Shown one piece after another: positions 60,137 to 64,000 of a DNA stretch of 64,000 nucleotides. Numbering within the stretch: the stretch's first letter is position 1; each line of letters begins with the position of its first letter. The notes beneath the pieces were generated by a model, which saw nothing but the letters and a program-made list of their open reading frames with translations, ran no database searches and was not told the DNA's origin. The stretch spans positions 186,001-250,000 of the forward strand of contig CAVTZA010000010.1 of NCBI GenBank assembly GCA_963739085.1. Direction: 5' to 3'. This DNA is from DATFQE01 sp963739085 (GTDB taxonomy: Bacteria > Actinomycetota > Thermoleophilia > Gaiellales > Gaiellaceae). Both the position numbers and the translations under genes were made by a program.

Positions 60137-61935
60137 ACGAGGTCGAGGACGGCGAGCGGTCGTCTGAACGGCGCGACGATGTAGACGCCGTCGGCGCGGT
60201 CGCGTGACGCCTCGATGAGCCCGCGTGCGTGCTCCATGCCGAGCTTGGCGGCGTCGGCGCCGGCCTCGCGGAGCGCTTCCTGGAGCGGCTCGGGCACGAC
60301 GATCCCCGGCACCTCGTTGTGCAGCCGCTGGGCGAGGCGGTAGCTGGTCAGCGGGAAGACGCCCACCAGCACCGGGATCGGCCAGTCGCCGCCGAGCCGG
60401 TCGCGGAAGCGGTCGAGGTGGTCGAGGTCGTAGACGATCTGCGTCATCGCGAAGCGGGCGCCGCCCTCCATCTTCTGCCGGAAGCGGTCGAGCTCGAGCT
60501 CCATGTCGTCCGGGGTCGGGTTGACGGCGACGCCGATGAAGAACGACGTGGGTGCGTCGATCGGGCGGCCGTTGTAGTCCTCGCCGCGGTTCATGCGCGC
60601 CATCAGCCCGGTGAGCCCGATCGCGTCGACTTCGTACACGCCGCGTGATCCAGGGTAGTCGCCGACCTCCGGCGGGTCGCCCGTGATCGCGAGCACGTTG
60701 CGGACGCCCTCCGCGTGCGCGCCGAGCAGCATCGACTCCAGGCCCATGACGGTCCAGTCGCGCGTGGTGAGGTGGGGGACGGTCTCGATGCCGCACTCGC
60801 GCTCGATGGTGGCCGAGACCATCAGGGCGCTCATCCCCGCCCGGGCGGTCGCGTTGTCGTTGATGTCGACGAAGCCGACCTTGCCGGAGTCCTTCAGCGC
60901 CTGGGCGACCTCGACCAGGCCGCGGCTCGAGCCGCCGAGCGGCGGGTCGAGCTGGACGGAGACGACCCACTCGCCCTCGCGGAGCGCGCGCGCGAGCCCG
61001 GTCTCGCGCTGCTCCTCCCCGAGCGCGACGATCAGCTCGCGTTCGTCCAGCTCGAGCGGAGCCCGGGCCTGCCGCTCCTCCTCGACCGCTGTCTTGATCG
61101 CCGCGATCTCGGCGGGTGTCGTCCCGCAGCAGCCGCCGATGATGCGGGCGCCGAGGTCGCGCGCGTGGGCGGCGAACTCGGCGAAGTACTCGGGCGAGGC
61201 GTGCGGGTAGATGACGCGGCCGCCCGCGAGGCTGGCGAGGCCGATGTTCGGGAGCGCGGCGAGCGGCTTGCCGTTGCTGCCCATCTGGTCGAGCGCGGCG
61301 AGGGCGGCGAGGAGCCCGGCGCCGTGGTTGGCGCCCATGGCGGCGACGTCCAGGTCAGCGAGCCGCTTCGCGGCCTCCGAGGCGGTGATGCCGGCGAGGG
61401 TCTCGGCTCCCTCGTCGAACGTCATCAGCGCCACGATCGGCAGGCTCGAGACGCTGCGGACCGCCTCGACGGCGTCGGCGACCTCCTCGAGGTCGTAGAA
61501 CGTCTCGACCATGAACAGGTCGGCGCCCCGGCCCTCGAGGACGCTTGCCTGCTCCGCGAACAGCTCCTTCCGGACGCGTGCGGTCGCGGCCTGGCCGAGT
61601 GGGCCAATCGAGCCGGCGATGAAGACGTCCCTGCCGGTGGTCTCGCGCGCCTGGCGGGCCAGCTTGACGGCCGTCGAGTTGATCTCCTCCAACTGATCCT
61701 CGAGGAAGTGCTCGGCGAGCTTGCGCCGGTTGGCGCCGAAGCTGTTGGTCTCGATCAGGTCGGCGCCGGCGTTGATGAAGCTCACGTGCAGCGAGACGAC
61801 GGCCTCGGGCGCTCGGATGTTCGCCTCTTCCGGGCACCGCAGTCGCGGCACGGCGGCCGAGATCAGCGATCCCATGCCGCCGTCGCCGACGACGATCGGA
61901 CCGTCCTTGAGCCGTTCGAGGAAACGAGACGCCAC
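60133..61935 (-). CDS. Bifunctional homocysteine S-methyltransferase / methylenetetrahydrofolate reductase
   Basis: 600 residues. The N-terminal half is a Met-synthase-like homocysteine methyltransferase barrel (VVGDGGMGSLI; ETNSFGANRRKL; GGCCGTTPAEI). The C-terminal half is MetF (WVVSVQLDPPLGGSSRGL; LAITGDPPEVGDYPG; FFIGVAVNPTPDD; ARFAMTQIVYD). It matches the YitJ type, feeding methyl groups into methionine synthesis. In zinc methyltransferases the first ligand is normally the Cys of GxNC; here the site reads GANHGAG, so this ligand is His, while the CC pair remains. GTG 61935 start. Confidence 0.9.
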   Translation of the reverse strand: MASRFLERLKDGPIVVGDGGMGSLISAAVPRLRCPEEANIRAPEAVVSLHVSFINAGADLIETNSFGANRRKLAEHFLEDQLEEINSTAVKLARQARETTGRDVFIAGSIGPLGQAATARVRKELFAEQASVLEGRGADLFMVETFYDLEEVADAVEAVRSVSSLPIVALMTFDEGAETLAGITASEAAKRLADLDVAAMGANHGAGLLAALAALDQMGSNGKPLAALPNIGLASLAGGRVIYPHASPEYFAEFAAHARDLGARIIGGCCGTTPAEIAAIKTAVEEERQARAPLELDERELIVALGEEQRETGLARALREGEWVVSVQLDPPLGGSSRGLVEVAQALKDSGKVGFVDINDNATARAGMSALMVSATIERECGIETVPHLTTRDWTVMGLESMLLGAHAEGVRNVLAITGDPPEVGDYPGSRGVYEVDAIGLTGLMARMNRGEDYNGRPIDAPTSFFIGVAVNPTPDDMELELDRFRQKMEGGARFAMTQIVYDLDHLDRFRDRLGGDWPIPVLVGVFPLTSYRLAQRLHNEVPGIVVPEPLQEALREAGADAAKLGMEHARGLIEASRDRADGVYIVAPFRRPLAVLDLV

Positions 61936-61970
61936 GCCAGGACTCTAGAGGGCGTCTCGACGGGACAGCG

Positions 61971-62104
61971 CTGGGGTCAGACCCTGGACACGCCTCCGCC
62001 GGACACGACCGCGAGCCGAGCGAGCGCGTTTCGCCAACATCCGCGAGGCGGCAGCGCCCCAGCGGCGCATGTCCCCGAGGGGCGTGTCTGGGGTCAGACC
62101 CCGG
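61971..62104. repeat. REP-like inverted repeat pair with GGGGTCAGACCCC core
   Basis: CTGGGGTCAGACCCTGGACACGCC at 61971-61994 reappears inverted at about 62081-62104 (GGCGTGTCTGGGGTCAGACCCCGG), each built on a GGGGTCAGACCCC palindrome. A third half copy, GATCTGACCCCAGAACGCC, lies at about 62353-62371. The block sits between the methyltransferase and the small gene at 62146. It looks like a dispersed extragenic palindromic element. Confidence 0.6.
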
Positions 62105-62145
62105 ACTGGGCCGCGCGAGCCGTGGCCGGAGTAGCATCGGGCTGC

Positions 62146-62328
62146 ATGTTCGCGCGGCTGAGGGAGTGGGTTCGCGGGCGACGGCGGCCGCCGACGCCCG
62201 AAGAGCTCGAGGCTCGCGAGGAGGGCCGCCGGCTGCTCGACGACAAGGAGACCTACCGGGTGCTCGACCGCTTCGGCCCGCGTGATGTCAGCGAGGGGAC
62301 GAGGCGAGACACCGGCCGGATCGACTGA
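62146..62328 (+). CDS. Small charged hypothetical protein
   Basis: 60 residues from ATG 62146, rich in Arg and Glu: FARLREWVRGRRRPPTPEELEAREEGRRLLDDKETYRVLDRFGPRDVSEG. It shows a basic N-terminus followed by an acidic helix and no known motif. It is flanked by GGGGTCAGACCCC repeats on both sides, which may regulate or terminate it. It could be a real small gene of unknown role or a chance frame. Confidence 0.5.
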   Translation: MFARLREWVRGRRRPPTPEELEAREEGRRLLDDKETYRVLDRFGPRDVSEGTRRDTGRID

Positions 62329-62372
62329 CCTCGGCTCGATGCGGCAAGGCAAGATCTGACCCCAGAACGCCC

Positions 62373-62399
62373 AAGCGGGGCCGCCGCCTGGCCCCGCTT
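62373..62399. terminator. Strong hairpin in the intergenic region
   Basis: A perfect 10-bp stem AAGCGGGGCC / GGCCCCGCTT with 7-nt loop GCCGCCT. It could end the small gene at 62146 (45 bp upstream) or, read on the other strand, the SDR gene. No T run follows. Confidence 0.5.
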
Positions 62400-62469
62400 G
62401 AACATCTCCGAAGAGAACCGGAGTGAGCTTGTCGTCGAGACCACGCCGCATTGGGTCTCGCCTTCGGGT

Positions 62470-62529
62470 TCGGCCCCCGCCGCATCGGGGCCTCTCCCTT
62501 CTCGAGTCGGCCCCCGCCGTACCGGGGCC
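62470..62529. repeat. Two 23-bp direct repeats, each a GC-rich hairpin
   Basis: TCGGCCCCCGCCGCATCGGGGCC (62470-62492) and TCGGCCCCCGCCGTACCGGGGCC (62507-62529) differ at two or three bases and are 37 bp apart. Each can fold as GGCCCC/GGGGCC. The stretch 62329-62657 otherwise shows no gene that I can support. Confidence 0.5.
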
Positions 62530-62657
62530 GTGCTCTGTAGCCCCACTATGGGCGGTCGCGCGCCGGTTGATCCATCACCCTTTCCGGGTTGACGGAGTTG
62601 CTTCACTCATTGGTTCACCCGCTCGGCTAAGAGGCCGATCTGCAGGCATTTCGCGGT

Positions 62658-63415
62658 TCAGTCCGCGTGGAGCACCCTGCCTTCCATGCCTCCGGCGACC
62701 GTGACGATCTGCCCGGTGACATGACCCGAGAGCTCGTCCGAGGCCAGGACCACGACCTGGCGGGCGACGTCCTCGGGACGTGGCCACCTTGCGGAGCGGC
62801 ATCGTCCGCGTGACGCGCCGCACGAGCTCGGGATCTTCGAGCTCGGCACGGGTCATCGGCGAAGCCGTCCAGCCGGGCGCGATCGCGTTGACCCGCCCGA
62901 GCGGGGCGATGCGGACGATCTCGTTCTTGAGGCTGAGCAGCAGGCCGCCGAGGATTGCCGACTTCGCGGCGGCGTAGTCGGCATGGCCGGCCTCGCCGAC
63001 GAGGCCCGCGGTCGAGCCGACGAGGACGAGGCTGCCGTGGCCGCTCCGCTCGACCTGCCGTAGGAAGCCCCGTGCGGTCAGGAAGGTAATCGTGAGATTG
63101 GCGCGCAAGGTGTCCTCCCACCGCGACAGCGGCAGCTCCCAGACAGGGACGTCCTCGCGCGGCCACACGCCGGCCACCGCGGCGCAGACGTCGAGGTCTC
63201 CGGCCTCCTCGAACATCCGGTCGACCTCCTCTTCGTGGGTGAGGTCCGCCTGCACCAGCCGCCCCACGCCGACCGCCTCGGCGCGCTCGCGGCCGCGGTG
63301 GTAGTGGACGACCACGTCGGCGCCCTCGGCTGCGAAGGCGCGCGCGCAGGCTCGCGCCGATCCCGCCGGAGGCGCCGGTGACGAGGACGCGCTTTCCCGC
63401 GAGCCCGGAGTCCAC
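62658..63415 (-). CDS. Short-chain dehydrogenase/reductase (FabG-like), frameshifted
   Basis: The gene is read in three frames. GTG 63415 opens GLAGKRVLVTGASGGIGA (NAD(P) site). After a +1 shift near 63355 the second frame gives ARAFAAEGADVVVHYHRG, VCAAVAGVWPRED, SLVLVGSTAGLVGEAGHADYAAAKSAILG (Ser-Tyr-Lys) and VNAIAPGWTASPMT. After another shift near 62785 the third gives RPEDVARQVVVLASDELSGHVTGQIVTVAGG to the stop at 62658. Removing one C at each break restores about 252 residues of classical SDR. A 3-oxoacyl-ACP reductase-like or other alcohol dehydrogenase role; the substrate is unknown. Confidence 0.82.
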
Positions 63416-63450
63416 GGCGTGGAGGCTAACCGGGACTCTACGATGGCCGG

Positions 63451-64000
<550 letters not shown>

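Overview
The window is about 64 kb of high-GC (roughly 70%) DNA. The gene content points to a deep-branching actinobacterium, most like Thermoleophilia (Gaiellales or Solirubrobacterales): a SARP/BTAD regulator fused to a universal-stress-like region, a MarP-type CvpA-protease, an AAC(2')-I acetyltransferase, a SigG-type ECF sigma factor, NarL-type two-component pairs and form I CO dehydrogenase. This assignment is an inference from gene families; no rRNA is present. The sequence is probably a draft or metagenome assembly, because about a quarter of the genes carry single-base frameshifts. Most of these are repaired by removing one C on the coding strand.

Layout. 1-1941 (-): a sensor kinase that has lost its phospho-acceptor His, with a receiver-only regulator. 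2044-12576: a C1/CO-oxidation island. It holds NAD formate dehydrogenase, a class III-like formaldehyde/alcohol dehydrogenase, coxE-coxD on the minus strand, and divergent coxM-S-L, two XdhC/CoxF-type maturation genes (one fused to a YHS domain) and coxG. 12680-16135: two tail-to-tail ABC-2 exporters. 16187-20973: epimerase, BtuF-like binding protein, cupin, an HExxH membrane protein, aldo/keto reductase and an NlpC/P60 hydrolase with a structured leader. 21236-27137: histidine kinase, response regulator and MacB-like ABC exporter. 27150-34244: AAC(2')-I, VOC protein, SigG-type sigma factor, hydrolase, MarR, DUF3224, an MFS drug exporter with a divergent TetR, and a ferredoxin-reductase-like flavoprotein.

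35078-43965 is the most striking region. A SARP-USP regulator lies among a 1501-residue Ser/Thr kinase-NTPase-WD40 protein, a membrane-anchored protein, a small exported protein and a vanadium-type haloperoxidase. Upstream of each of these four genes there are heptamers resembling CTGAAAC repeated every 11 bp, which is the architecture expected of SARP operators. I propose a small SARP regulon.

44551-50556 is a polyphosphate locus (Ppx/GppA with an extra N-terminal domain, CYTH-CHAD, Ppk1). 50712-55427 holds a secreted beta-propeller, a tandem-duplicated membrane-anchored protein and a large membrane protein. 55480-58243 looks like an insertion scar: glycosyltransferase and integrase remnants, a collagen-like surface protein, a decayed subtilase and tRNA-Asp. 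58327-64000 holds a PPOX-fold protein, MarP, a bifunctional homocysteine methyltransferase/MTHFR, REP-like repeats, an SDR and a truncated ABC ATPase.
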